Source: Ferruginibacter albus
GTDB lineage: Bacteria > Bacteroidota > Bacteroidia > Chitinophagales > Chitinophagaceae
Direction: 5' to 3'
DNA length: 64,000 nucleotides
Assembly (NCBI RefSeq): GCF_020042285.1
Contig: NZ_CP083388.1
Coordinates: forward strand, 2,196,001-2,260,000
In this document: positions 1 to 9,218 of the stretch, one piece after another
How the letters are laid out: every line of letters begins with the position of its first letter
Position numbering within the stretch: position 1 is the stretch's first letter
Position numbers and translations under genes: made by a program
Notes under the pieces: model-generated
The model's database searches: none
What the model saw: the letters and a program-made list of their open reading frames with translations, nothing else
Told to the model about the DNA's origin: nothing

Positions 1-828
1 AGTATTGATTTTGCCATACATACCATTTATGGCAGAACTGACCAAATAAAACTTAGAAATGACTATCGCAAAGAAATTGAACAGGGGAATATAGAGGCAT
101 TTTATCCCTTGATCCTTCTTGACATGAATTGGGAGTTAGATTGGTGGAATTCAGTTATTCAGGAATATTTTTTGGCAGAAGATCTTCTTCTTGCAAAAAA
201 CAAGCTCAATCAAAACGACAATGATTACAAAATCATTCAGGCATACGTAAAGATCAAGAATCTTTCAAAATCGGGAAACAATAGCGATTCTATAAAGTCA
301 ATATTGATCCAGAATAAATTAATTATGGATTCTAATCCTTTGCCTACCAATGGTCAATTAACATCCGATCTTCTACGGATATGCTTTATTAATAAGATAC
401 TATCTGAAAATGATTTTTATAAACAGCGTGGGAACGATTTACTTAACCTTGCTAAAAAAACAAAAGACAAAGAGACATTAAATATTTATGCTTACCTACA
501 AGCAACCGTGAATGATAAAGTTGACTCATTCATTGACAAGCTAGGCTGGACTGATTTTAAAGATGAGCGATTTGCAATTAGTTACTTTATGGGCAAGGCT
601 GACAAAAACAGGTATGATGATAAAGAACTTTCGCAGGCATTAGCAGACTTTCCTAATTCATCAAAACTTTATTGGGTCAAGGCAAATTGTGCTAAAATTG
701 AAAATAAACCATTAAGGCCTATTTTAATTGAGCTAATAAAAAGAGAATTTAAGACCTTAGGATCAGATGAAAATCATTCTTCTTATCCTTTAAAATCATA
801 TTTCTATTACCTGGAAAACGAAAAATAA
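1..828 (+). CDS. Hypothetical protein, 5'-truncated by window edge
   Basis: The reading frame is open from base 1 and ends at TAA 826-828, so the true start lies outside the window. A TTG at 109 is only an internal codon. At least 275 residues are visible. The protein is soluble, Lys/Asn/Asp-rich and probably all-helical, with no transmembrane segment in the visible part. The spacing of aromatic and Leu residues (around 'LYWVKANCAK' near the C-terminus) is reminiscent of TPR-type helical hairpins, but I do not recognise a family. It converges on the GH92 gene and does not look like part of the PUL. Confidence 0.6.
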   Translation, partial: SIDFAIHTIYGRTDQIKLRNDYRKEIEQGNIEAFYPLILLDMNWELDWWNSVIQEYFLAEDLLLAKNKLNQNDNDYKIIQAYVKIKNLSKSGNNSDSIKSILIQNKLIMDSNPLPTNGQLTSDLLRICFINKILSENDFYKQRGNDLLNLAKKTKDKETLNIYAYLQATVNDKVDSFIDKLGWTDFKDERFAISYFMGKADKNRYDDKELSQALADFPNSSKLYWVKANCAKIENKPLRPILIELIKREFKTLGSDENHSSYPLKSYFYYLENEK

Positions 829-875
829 CTTACCTGTCATATAATTTTCATCCACCTACTAAGAGTATCAATAAC

Positions 876-3128
876 CTATTTTACTCCCCAGCTTTTATTC
901 GGCTTATCTCCCATCATTAATTCCAATGTTCCCCCATTTACAATATCATTGTGCGTAAAGAAAGGTGTATCCAATACTTTACCATTTAGCTTGGCTGATT
1001 GTACGTATTTATTTACATCCGAAGCATTGGTTGCAATTACTTTAAATGTTTTACCATTCGGCAAGCTGATGGAAACATTGGTAAATACAGGACTTCCGAT
1101 CGTATACTCAGGTTTACCCGGAGTAACAGGATAAAAACCCATAGAAGAAAATACTACAAAGGCAGACATGCCACCACCATCTTCATCGCCTGGAATACCG
1201 AATATATTATCATCGAACCAGGTCTTTAATAATAAGCGAACACGTTGCTGTGTTTTCCACGGCGCATCGGTGTAATTATATAGATATGGAATAAAGAAGC
1301 TTGGTTCATTACCCATGGAGTATTGTCCTACCAACCCGCTTGCATCAGGGAACTTTGCCCAGAATTCATATTTGCTTCTGTCCAATCCTTCGCGGAATAA
1401 CTGATCCAGGCGTTGTTCAAATCCTTTTTGTCCGCCCATTAAATTTATTAAACCGGGAATATCTTCCTGCACCTGCCATAAATAGGTCCAGCCATTGTTT
1501 TCATCATAGTAATCACGGCCGCCCATGCCGCCATCAAACTTAGGATCAATATCTATCCAATTGCCTTTATCATCTTTAGGCAAAAAGAATTTTTTATCTG
1601 CATTCCATAAGTTTTTATAATTGTCACTCTTTTTGATAAACAAAGAGTAGTCATCCTGCTTATTAAGATCCTTAGCCATTTGCGCTACTGCCCAATCATC
1701 GTAACAAGTGCCTAATGTAACGGCTACAGCCTGGCGTTTTTCAAAAGGATGCACTCTTGCTACGCTTTCAGTATCGCCTTTACGCAACGCCGGAAAGTAA
1801 CCATTGGTATAATAAAATGAATCCAGTGAACAAGCCGGGCCGTTGCGCCACGGAAGCATGGTTGCTTGTGTAGAATTTTTGCGCATGCCTTCATATGCTT
1901 TGTTGAAATCGAAATTGCGCAAGCCTTTACGATAAGCATCTAACAACATTACAGAAGAATGAAAGCCATTCATACATGCATGATCACCAAACAACACCGG
2001 AAAGGTAGGCATCCAGCCGCTTTGATCGTACATGCGAACATAGGATTGTAACATGTCTTCTTCTCTCGCCGGATTTAAAATAGTGCGTAGAGGATGTAAT
2101 GCCAGGTATGTATCCCATGTCCAGTCATCTACATAAAAAGGACGGGCATCTGTATGCACTTTATTATCGAAACCGCTGTAATACTTTCCGTCTTCAGTAA
2201 TATTGATCATACGTTCATAGCAACGATATAAGGCTGTATAAAAACTTCTTTTCTCTGCATCTGTGCCGCCTTGCACTTGTATTTGCCCTAAAGTACTTGC
2301 CCATGCTGCTTTTGCTTTGGCAGATAATTGTTCAAAAGAAACATTGATCAGCTCTTCCGTAAAATTTTTCTTTGCCTGTTCTTCATCGATATAAGATATG
2401 GCATAGCGCAGTTCTATAGTGTTGCCTGCATTTTTAAAACTACTGTATGCTTTTACAGACTCACCTTCAATATCTTTTTGAGAAACAATTGAACCATTAG
2501 TGATCGTTCCATTTTGTGCAGGATGATTGAACCTGCCATACACGTACACTTTAATTGGCTCATGTCCTTTTTCAGGAGCATACCATTGCATACCAGTAAA
2601 TGTACTATCGTTTATAAAATGCCAATTGTTTATACCACCGCTATAGGTATTCCATAATAAATTTTTAACCCCGTTAACAGGAAAAGTAAAACGAAACATT
2701 CCGGCTTTTTTTCCTTGCGTGTATTCTACCGTAACATCATCATTTAGTAAATAAGTTTTGTAATGCCAGGGCATACGTTGTTCATAGCTTTGATCGTATG
2801 CTATTTTTTTATTCCAACTGTTTTCGGTTATTACATTATCTGTATTCGGTAATAACGAAAAAGCCTGCCCTATTCGATGCGAAACCACGATCAATGGGAA
2901 GCTGCTTATCTCATCATCCAGGTAATCTTTACGGATAGGCGTCATGCGCATCATCTCATTTGGAAGCTGCATGGCAGGCCTTGTCGGCTCCAGCATCCAT
3001 CCTACCCCGCCAATTTCAGGGCTTAAATAATTCAATACAGATGGATTGGTTTGAGATCGAACAGCAACTGTTGATAAGCAAAATATTCCACTTATCAATA
3101 TTGCAATCGTTTTTGAAAAAGTATGCAT
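876..3128 (-). CDS. GH92 alpha-mannosidase (exported)
   Basis: Exo-acting, calcium-dependent, inverting alpha-mannosidase of family GH92, about 750 aa, exported. It has a cleavable signal peptide (MHTFSKTIAILISGIFCLST), an N-terminal beta-sandwich domain, then the (alpha/alpha)6 catalytic domain. Family hallmarks visible are 'WTWDTYLALHPL', 'YYDENNGWTYLWQVQED', 'GNEPSFFIPYLYNY' and the GH92 signature 'GIPGDEDGGGMSAF' followed by 'MGFYPVTPG'. An in-frame ATG at 3168-3170 lies inside a terminator-like hairpin and would bury the signal peptide, so the ATG at 3126-3128 is chosen. It is the last gene of the SusC/D block. Known GH92s trim alpha-1,2/1,3/1,6-mannose. The linkage here cannot be read from sequence. 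Confidence 0.93.
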   Translation of the reverse strand: MHTFSKTIAILISGIFCLSTVAVRSQTNPSVLNYLSPEIGGVGWMLEPTRPAMQLPNEMMRMTPIRKDYLDDEISSFPLIVVSHRIGQAFSLLPNTDNVITENSWNKKIAYDQSYEQRMPWHYKTYLLNDDVTVEYTQGKKAGMFRFTFPVNGVKNLLWNTYSGGINNWHFINDSTFTGMQWYAPEKGHEPIKVYVYGRFNHPAQNGTITNGSIVSQKDIEGESVKAYSSFKNAGNTIELRYAISYIDEEQAKKNFTEELINVSFEQLSAKAKAAWASTLGQIQVQGGTDAEKRSFYTALYRCYERMINITEDGKYYSGFDNKVHTDARPFYVDDWTWDTYLALHPLRTILNPAREEDMLQSYVRMYDQSGWMPTFPVLFGDHACMNGFHSSVMLLDAYRKGLRNFDFNKAYEGMRKNSTQATMLPWRNGPACSLDSFYYTNGYFPALRKGDTESVARVHPFEKRQAVAVTLGTCYDDWAVAQMAKDLNKQDDYSLFIKKSDNYKNLWNADKKFFLPKDDKGNWIDIDPKFDGGMGGRDYYDENNGWTYLWQVQEDIPGLINLMGGQKGFEQRLDQLFREGLDRSKYEFWAKFPDASGLVGQYSMGNEPSFFIPYLYNYTDAPWKTQQRVRLLLKTWFDDNIFGIPGDEDGGGMSAFVVFSSMGFYPVTPGKPEYTIGSPVFTNVSISLPNGKTFKVIATNASDVNKYVQSAKLNGKVLDTPFFTHNDIVNGGTLELMMGDKPNKSWGVK

Positions 3129-3141
3129 ACTATATTTTATT

Positions 3142-3168
3142 AAAAATAGGGCATCTTTACAGATGCCC
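3142..3168 (-). terminator. Rho-independent terminator-like hairpin between GH71/99-like and GH92 genes
   Basis: Read on the minus strand, GGGCATC-TGTAAA-GATGCCC is followed by a T-rich TATTTTTA. The 7-bp perfect stem lies 69 bp after the stop of the 3237-4520 gene and about 20 bp before the GH92 start, so it may terminate or attenuate transcription into GH92. Confidence 0.6.
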
Positions 3169-3236
3169 ATCTAAAAACAATGAAACGATCAATGGCTATA
3201 ACTCTTCTATTATATTTTTCTCTACTAAAATTTTGC

Positions 3237-4520
3237 TTAAGGCATCGGCTTTGTCGGACGTGTAGCAGTTAACCCAATAGTTCCCAGGAACATTTTTCTA
3301 CCATCCTGTGTAAGACGCATATAATAGTCTGATGAACAAGCAGTGCCATCTTCATCCAAACCAAGAATACCGGAACCGGCAGGGATCATAGATGCATTCT
3401 CTGCTGTTTTCGCAATTTGGTTTCCTTCGTTATATTCATCAAACATTGAAATATAAATACCTTGTGAGCCTGCTCTTGTCATATTATAAAATTGACGCCA
3501 CATGAAATCTCCGTGAGCACGCTGTTTGTCTTGTAATGTACCGGGTAATACGCAAGGTTGATAATCTATCCCATTGGCTTTACAGAAGGCTACATCCGGA
3601 ACATTTGTTTGAGTATAGAAATTATCGGAATCAATTGGCTTGCTCATACGACCCACCATCCATGGAGACAACATGTTAAATGCTTTGTATACATTGATAA
3701 AGCCGGCCTTTGAATCGCTATTCTGATCACGCCAGTGTGTGGGAACACCCCCTATTACATAACAACCCTGGTCTTTAAACCATTGAATAACATCCAAACA
3801 AACATCCGGGGTCCAGGGGTGATTATCATCATTGAATCCGAAGCCCCAGATACAAACAACCGGTTTGCCGTTTTGCATAGCATAGGCTGATGATGACGTA
3901 TATTGTTTCATTTTGTTTGTCCAATCGGCTTTAATTTCTGTTTGCATGTTTGTCCACTGCGTTACATCATACATAATATAAAACTTGCGGCCATATTTTT
4001 CTGCAGAGGTTTTCACCTTAGCTGTAACAGCATCTCTTACCGGACCTTCTATACCATTAGGATTAAAACGTTGCAACGCGGCCACATCAAGGTCATATTG
4101 TTGCATCCAGGAGAATTGCACATCCACAGTTTGCGCATCATAATCAGAAAATAATTTTGCAGGATCCCCGCTTCCTAAGTTAGGATAGGCGGTAGCGTAA
4201 GTATTGGTATAATCACGAACATCCGGCCAGGATATGATTGCTGTATTGGTTAAAGAAGGCGCCTGCCCCCAATTGCCGGCCCAATGCCACCACTTTGTAT
4301 CTGATGGACCACCATCGCCATCACATGCAAACCATCCCTGGTACCCCACGGTGATCTTTCCTACTACATCACCGGCAGGAGAAGGCCAAGGAGTAGTAAC
4401 CGTGGTATCATCACCGCCTCCAGATGGCTTATACCTTCCCAGGTCAATATCTTTTGCACAACTTGAGGCAAGTATTGCCGCTGTTAATACATACAAAAAA
4501 TTTAGCGCAAGCTTTTTCAT
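3237..4520 (-). CDS. GH71/99-like glycoside hydrolase, lipoprotein
   Basis: A 427-aa lipoprotein of the glycoside hydrolase 71/99-like group. The N-terminus MKKLALNFLYVLTAAILASSC gives a lipobox (ASSC), then a short Gly/Thr/Pro linker. The catalytic barrel starts with 'GKITVGYQGWFACDGDG' and continues with 'WWHW'. Near the C-terminus 'FDEYNEGNQI' aligns with the E-x-x-E-G region that carries the catalytic glutamates of GH99 endo-alpha-mannosidases (family knowledge). A paralogue lies at 17600-18856. It follows the tandem GH43 genes in the same direction with a 53-bp gap. An endo-acting surface alpha-mannanase or alpha-glucanase role is likely but inferred, because members of this clan outside GH71 and GH99 proper are poorly characterised. 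Confidence 0.82.
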   Translation of the reverse strand: MKKLALNFLYVLTAAILASSCAKDIDLGRYKPSGGGDDTTVTTPWPSPAGDVVGKITVGYQGWFACDGDGGPSDTKWWHWAGNWGQAPSLTNTAIISWPDVRDYTNTYATAYPNLGSGDPAKLFSDYDAQTVDVQFSWMQQYDLDVAALQRFNPNGIEGPVRDAVTAKVKTSAEKYGRKFYIMYDVTQWTNMQTEIKADWTNKMKQYTSSSAYAMQNGKPVVCIWGFGFNDDNHPWTPDVCLDVIQWFKDQGCYVIGGVPTHWRDQNSDSKAGFINVYKAFNMLSPWMVGRMSKPIDSDNFYTQTNVPDVAFCKANGIDYQPCVLPGTLQDKQRAHGDFMWRQFYNMTRAGSQGIYISMFDEYNEGNQIAKTAENASMIPAGSGILGLDEDGTACSSDYYMRLTQDGRKMFLGTIGLTATRPTKPMP

Positions 4521-4573
4521 ATTACTGTTATTTACGTTTGTTTATTTTCAATTATCGTTTTGTTACAGTTAAA

Positions 4574-5614
4574 TTAATTCCCTGTAGTTTGAATTACTTT
4601 TTTAATAAGACCATTATCATAATACCCCAATGTATCTACACACACAGAGCGAAGCCAATCGTAATTTGATATTGCAGAATTATGATAGAATGCATACCAT
4701 TTACCTTTGAACTGTACGATGGAACCGTGGTCTGTGGAACTTGTTGTTGATTCTATGTAAACACCTCTATATTGCCATGGACCTAATGGGCTGCTGCTTA
4801 CAGCGTACGCCATTTGATTTCCTTTATGTGCATTGCTATTACTATAATTGTTGGCATACGATAAGTAGTACATTCCATTTCGCTTATGCACCCAGGTTGC
4901 TTCATGAAAATCCTGTAAGCCATCCATACTTTTCATCTGCCCGTCAATCTCCATCATATTAGATTTCAGCTTTCCTCCTTTACACGTGCCGCCGCCACCG
5001 TAATACAAATAAGCTTGTCCGTCATCGTCAACAAATATGCAAGGATCGATCAATGATTCTAATCCGTCAATATATTTTTGAAAAGTAAAATTGGCTGCAG
5101 GTTCAGAACTTGTTGCTACTCCAATTTTCCAATTTGTATTCCATGGTGAATCTACCGCATGAGGAAAGTATAAATAATAAGTTCCATTCTTATAAGCGCA
5201 ATCAGGTGCCCACATAAAAGAGCCTTCGGACGTACCCGGGTATTGCAATGTATTTACCTGGCTTGCTTCCAGCACCTGCCCATGATCAGTCCAATGCACC
5301 ATATCATCGGTAGAAAACACATGATATTTATCCATCCAGTTACAACCGTAAGCCGGTGGTATATCATGCGAAGCATATACATATAATCTTCCATCTGCCC
5401 ATACATGCGCCGATGGATCAGCAGTGTACATGTCCGTTATGAAAGGATTTTTATGGTTCGCATCAAAATACCTCCATGCCGCATAATTACTTGTATCGAC
5501 AGTAGTAGTTGTATCTGTAGGAGGCGGAGGTGGAGTACCTGTGGTGCTGCTTTTGGAACAGCTAACCAATACTATTAATATAAACGCAACAAAAATCGAT
5601 CTGCTCTTATTCAT
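4574..5614 (-). CDS. GH43 family glycoside hydrolase, lipoprotein
   Basis: A 346-aa five-bladed beta-propeller GH43 enzyme, a beta-xylosidase or alpha-L-arabinofuranosidase candidate. The signal peptide ends in the lipobox VSCS and is followed by a Pro/Thr linker (PPPPPTDTTTT). GH43 triad positions are visible: base Asp in 'MYTADPSAHVWADGRLY', pKa-modulating Asp in 'SLIDPCIFVDDDG', and acid Glu in 'DFHEATWVHK'. There is no accessory CBM, which fits the length. It is a close tandem paralogue of the neighbour at 5623-6627, from which it is separated by only 8 bp, so the two are co-transcribed. Likely acts at the cell surface or on the periplasmic face on side chains of the imported glycan. Confidence 0.9.
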   Translation of the reverse strand: MNKSRSIFVAFILIVLVSCSKSSTTGTPPPPPTDTTTTVDTSNYAAWRYFDANHKNPFITDMYTADPSAHVWADGRLYVYASHDIPPAYGCNWMDKYHVFSTDDMVHWTDHGQVLEASQVNTLQYPGTSEGSFMWAPDCAYKNGTYYLYFPHAVDSPWNTNWKIGVATSSEPAANFTFQKYIDGLESLIDPCIFVDDDGQAYLYYGGGGTCKGGKLKSNMMEIDGQMKSMDGLQDFHEATWVHKRNGMYYLSYANNYSNSNAHKGNQMAYAVSSSPLGPWQYRGVYIESTTSSTDHGSIVQFKGKWYAFYHNSAISNYDWLRSVCVDTLGYYDNGLIKKVIQTTGN

Positions 5615-5622
5615 AAGTTTAT

Positions 5623-6627
5623 TTATTTTTTACTCGCCACAGAATCTTTTAATCCTGATGTTTGAACTACCATTTTAATGGTACCATCTTCATTGTAATA
5701 TAATTTATCTACGCAAACAGAACGCAACCAATCCTGGTGCGATAAGGCACTGTTATGATAGAAAGAATACCATTGTCCTTTGTATTTTACAATAGAACCA
5801 TGATTGGTATAGCTATCCGTTGGCTCCATATAAATGCCTTTATACTCCCACGGACCTAACGGGCTTTTGCTTACCGCATAATTCATCCTGTTATGCTTAC
5901 CGTCTTTGTCATGATTATCTGAGTAAGATAAGTAATACAATCCATCTTTTTTATGTACCCATGTAGCTTCATGAAAATCCTGTAAGCCTTCCATGGTTTT
6001 CATTTCGCCATCAACTTCCGTCATATTATCTTTTAACTTACCCCCTTTGCAGGTTCCACCGCCACCATAATAAAAATATGCCTGTCCGTCATCATCAATA
6101 AACACACAAGGATCTATCATTGATTCTAACCCTTGTATATAACCCTGTACCTTAAAATCGCTGGCAGGCTTATCACTAACGGCTACGCCTATCTTCCAGG
6201 TTTTGTTCCAATCTGTTCCGCTTGGGTGAGGAAAATAGAAATAATATTTCCCATTTTTATATGCACAATCCGGCGCCCACATAAAACCACCTTCGGTTCT
6301 GCCCCAGGGAACCTGGCTGGCACGTAATATTTCTCCATGATCTTTCCAATGGATCATATCATTAGTAGAAAATACATGATATTGATCCATCAGGTCGCAA
6401 CCTCTTGCAGGATAAATATCATGCGAAGCATATACATACAATCTTCCATCTGCCCATACATGCGCTGATGGATCAGCGGTGTACATATCCCGTATGATCG
6501 GGTTGCTTATAGAAGCCTTTACCTTTTTATTTTGTTTTATCCAGGAGATCGTTCCTGTTACAACAACACCTACAACAATCAATATTGCTATTGCTTTTAC
6601 TTTTGCTGTTACGTTTCCTGCTCTCAT
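5623..6627 (-). CDS. GH43 family glycoside hydrolase, membrane-anchored or periplasmic
   Basis: A 334-aa GH43 five-bladed propeller, paralogous to the downstream gene at 4574-5614. Shared segments include 'MYTADPSAHVWADGRLYVYA', 'FMWAPDCAYKNG', 'DDDGQAY' and 'LQDFHEATWVHK', containing the three GH43 acidic residues. The N-terminus differs: 'AIAILIVVGVVVTGTISW' is a hydrophobic signal or anchor segment with no lipobox Cys, suggesting a periplasmic or inner-membrane-anchored enzyme rather than a surface lipoprotein. The pair probably arose by tandem duplication and may divide labour between compartments (inference). The substrate is not readable from sequence; xylose or arabinose side chains are the usual GH43 targets. 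Confidence 0.9.
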   Translation of the reverse strand: MRAGNVTAKVKAIAILIVVGVVVTGTISWIKQNKKVKASISNPIIRDMYTADPSAHVWADGRLYVYASHDIYPARGCDLMDQYHVFSTNDMIHWKDHGEILRASQVPWGRTEGGFMWAPDCAYKNGKYYFYFPHPSGTDWNKTWKIGVAVSDKPASDFKVQGYIQGLESMIDPCVFIDDDGQAYFYYGGGGTCKGGKLKDNMTEVDGEMKTMEGLQDFHEATWVHKKDGLYYLSYSDNHDKDGKHNRMNYAVSKSPLGPWEYKGIYMEPTDSYTNHGSIVKYKGQWYSFYHNSALSHQDWLRSVCVDKLYYNEDGTIKMVVQTSGLKDSVASKK

Positions 6628-6727
6628 ATAAACCGCTTTATCATTTGTTTAAAGAAGGCAGAAAACAGATCACTCTTGTTTCCTGCCATTCGCTGCTAAT
6701 TGAGAAAACTACTGCTACCTATTTTAA

Positions 6728-8410
6728 TTATTTACGTTGAATAATAATATTATCAATTCCAAACGTATAATCAACTGCAACCTTATCTGTTGACCAGAAG
6801 AATATTTTGAAATAATTCATGGCTGTCAGATCTGGACCACCATCGCCTGATACATACCCGTCTGAAAGATTAAGCTTGACAAGATTCCAGCCATTGTTCA
6901 ATGTTGGGATTATGTTTGCTAAGCCCCAACCTACACGATTTTTATCCGGGTCTTTTGCACTACTGAATTGTATCTGTCCATCTAATTTTAAAATAGAAAC
7001 ATCAGGAACAAAGAACCAGAATTGCAATTGACCGTTATCTATGGTTACTTTAGTATCAACATTGGTTGGCAAGGTTTTAATGAATTGTAAAAAGTCGTTA
7101 CCTGTTTTCAATGTTCCTTGTAAGTAACCTGCTCCTTCTTTTTGTCCTGCAGTAGCAATAACAGGAGTACCCACTGTTTCCCAACCATCTGCCGCATCGC
7201 AATTGTCTATTACAACCGGAGGTGGTGGTGGTACCGCAACTACTTTAATATCATCGATACCAAAGGTTTGATCTGCTGCCGGTTTATTGTTAAGCCAGAA
7301 GAACATTTTAAAATAATTCATGGCTGTCAGATCAGGACCACCATCGCCTGATACATACGCATCGGCAAAATTTAATTTTATCAGGTTCCAACCATTGTTC
7401 AATGTTGGGATTATATTTGCTAATCCCCAGCCAATACGATTTTTATCGGGATCTTTTGCACTACCAAATTGTATCTGTCCATCTAATTTCATTAAAGAAA
7501 CATCCGGAACATAGAACCAGAATTGCAATTGACCGGTTGTCATTGTTACTTTGGTATCAACATTAGTTGCTAAGGTTTTAATGAACTGTAAGAAGTCATT
7601 ATCAGGATGAATAGTTCCTTGTAAATAACCGGTACCTTGCTTTTGTCCTGTTGTTGCGATAACAGGTGTACCTACTGTTTCCCAGCCATCGATCGCATCT
7701 GCAGGATCGATCTCTACACTATTGTCCGGTGGTGGTGTGGTGGTTTGTTTTCTTTTAAATTGAATGCCATCTATTGCGCAAACAAAATCTGCAGTTGTTT
7801 TATCAGCTGTCCAGAAGAACATTTTGAAGAAGTTAACTGCAGTTAAATCTGCAGGTCCGTCGCCGGCAACATTTGCAGCACTTAGATCTAAGGTGATATG
7901 ATTCCATCCATTTTGTAAAGTAGGAATGATAGACGCAAAGTCCCATCCATATCTTTTAGAATCAGGATTAGTGCCTGAACTACTGATCTGTATCTGTCCA
8001 TCTAATTTCAATTTGCTTACATCCGGGATGTTTAACCAAAAAGTTAACTGCCCGTTGTCTACTGTTGTTTTTGTATCTAATGCAGGCGTTCTTTGTTGTT
8101 TAATGAACTGAAGAAAATCGTTACCCGTTGTAATTGTTCCCTGGATATAACCTGTACCTTCTTTTTGTCCTGTTGTTTGAACGATAGGCGTACCAACGGT
8201 TTGCCAATCGCTACCCCAATCACCCACTGCATCGCAGGCATCAAACATTACCAGTGTTGTATCAACCGGTGGTGGCGGTGTTGTTGTATCAATTACCGGA
8301 GGGAGTATTCCGCTGGTATCTCTGGAGGGATAATTTTCTTTTGTACACCCCGCAATAACAAATGCCATTAGGATAATGACGCCTGCTATTATTGATTTTA
8401 ATGATTTCAT
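6728..8410 (-). CDS. Surface glycan-binding lipoprotein with three tandem binding-type domains
   Basis: A 560-aa lipoprotein (signal MKSLKSIIAGVIILMAFVIA, lipobox AGC) with a Pro/Thr linker and three consecutive domains of about 165 aa. Each begins with a 'D..D...GWETVGTPV' type strand and contains 'GYLQGT', 'DFLQFIKTL', 'LKLDGQIQF', 'GWGLANIIPTLNNGWN', 'GDGGPDLTAMNYFK' and 'FGIDDI'. This is the jelly-roll style of carbohydrate-binding modules. The domains are joined by Pro-rich linkers. It sits in the position occupied by SusE/F-type surface glycan-binding proteins, just after SusC, SusD and DUF3823. No catalytic motif is seen. Domains 2 and 3 are much more alike than either is to domain 1. 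Function as a glycan-binding protein is inferred from position and architecture. Confidence 0.75.
   Translation of the reverse strand: MKSLKSIIAGVIILMAFVIAGCTKENYPSRDTSGILPPVIDTTTPPPPVDTTLVMFDACDAVGDWGSDWQTVGTPIVQTTGQKEGTGYIQGTITTGNDFLQFIKQQRTPALDTKTTVDNGQLTFWLNIPDVSKLKLDGQIQISSSGTNPDSKRYGWDFASIIPTLQNGWNHITLDLSAANVAGDGPADLTAVNFFKMFFWTADKTTADFVCAIDGIQFKRKQTTTPPPDNSVEIDPADAIDGWETVGTPVIATTGQKQGTGYLQGTIHPDNDFLQFIKTLATNVDTKVTMTTGQLQFWFYVPDVSLMKLDGQIQFGSAKDPDKNRIGWGLANIIPTLNNGWNLIKLNFADAYVSGDGGPDLTAMNYFKMFFWLNNKPAADQTFGIDDIKVVAVPPPPPVVIDNCDAADGWETVGTPVIATAGQKEGAGYLQGTLKTGNDFLQFIKTLPTNVDTKVTIDNGQLQFWFFVPDVSILKLDGQIQFSSAKDPDKNRVGWGLANIIPTLNNGWNLVKLNLSDGYVSGDGGPDLTAMNYFKIFFWSTDKVAVDYTFGIDNIIIQRK
6816..7600. 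repeat. Internal gene duplication: two ~285-bp direct repeats, 501 bp apart
   Basis: The stretch from about 6816 to 7100 recurs at about 7317 to 7600 with high nucleotide identity (for example both begin ttcatggctgtcagatc and share ccattgttcaatgttggga). The offset of 501 bp is exactly 167 codons, so it copies one binding domain of the surface lipoprotein in frame. The more divergent third copy lies at about 7790-8120. Confidence 0.8.
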
Positions 8411-8451
8411 TGTTTTTATATTTAAGAATATGATAGAAAAATCAAATCGTT

Positions 8452-9198
8452 TTATTGATAAGTAACCTGCATGATGTTAGATAGATTAGAGCTTCGATAA
8501 CTATCATTGAACTTTATACCTGCCCGTATAAAAAATGATCTTTCTTTAAGAGGTGTTGGAAATGGAATTTTGATCTCACAATTTTTATCTCCGTCTGTAA
8601 AATCTGCCCATTCTTTAGAAAGAGGCACGATGTATTTTCTTGGATCATCCTTAGTACCGCTTGATAACACATCAATAGAAGCACCCGGACCAACGAATTG
8701 TGTGGCGCTTGTATACACCTGCATTTCCAAAGGCTTAGGAATACCATCTATAGGCGCTTCCAAATGAAAATCCACTACTAATGTTGTATCATCAAAATGC
8801 GCAGAAGCATTGTTAAGGAACAGATAAGGTATCAATTGAAAATCCAATTTCGAACCTTTTGTAACATCTATTTCTTTTGATTCCACCGGCCAAAATGCAC
8901 CACCTAAAATGGATACCCGATAATGCCCGCTGAACAGTTCGGTATTTTGATATGTACCGTCTGCTTTAATCGGAATATCTTGAGGTGTAGGAGTACTGCT
9001 CCAACTCAATTGTTCCAATCGGATACTAAAGTTGGATGTACATGTTTGAATAGTGTCTGCATTATTGCTACCATCAACAAACATTGTTCCTGACAAGGAT
9101 GCATCCGGACCCAGATAATTATCTTCCTTAACACAAGAAGACAACCCTATTATGCTTATTGCTACTACTGCTAAAATTGAACTGAATTTAAGTTTCAT
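8452..9198 (-). CDS. DUF3823 domain lipoprotein
   Basis: A 248-aa lipoprotein, signal MKLKFSSILAVVAISIIGLSSC with lipobox LSSC. The body matches the DUF3823 type that commonly follows susD genes: an N-terminal SusE-like/peptidase-associated beta fold ('LSGTMFVDG...IRLEQLSW') with 'LFSGHYRVSILGGAFWPVE', then a C-terminal Ig-like domain. It starts 20 bp after the SusD stop, in the same operon. By family and position it is an outer-membrane accessory to the SusCD importer, probably exposed at the surface. No enzymatic motif is present. Confidence 0.85.
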   Translation of the reverse strand: MKLKFSSILAVVAISIIGLSSCVKEDNYLGPDASLSGTMFVDGSNNADTIQTCTSNFSIRLEQLSWSSTPTPQDIPIKADGTYQNTELFSGHYRVSILGGAFWPVESKEIDVTKGSKLDFQLIPYLFLNNASAHFDDTTLVVDFHLEAPIDGIPKPLEMQVYTSATQFVGPGASIDVLSSGTKDDPRKYIVPLSKEWADFTDGDKNCEIKIPFPTPLKERSFFIRAGIKFNDSYRSSNLSNIMQVTYQ

Positions 9199-9218
9199 GT
9201 CTTAATGATTTATGATTC

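Noticed and set aside
3129-3170. Upstream ATG start for the GH92 gene at 3170
   Set aside because: It would place 14 polar/mixed residues before the signal peptide and would sit inside the terminator hairpin.
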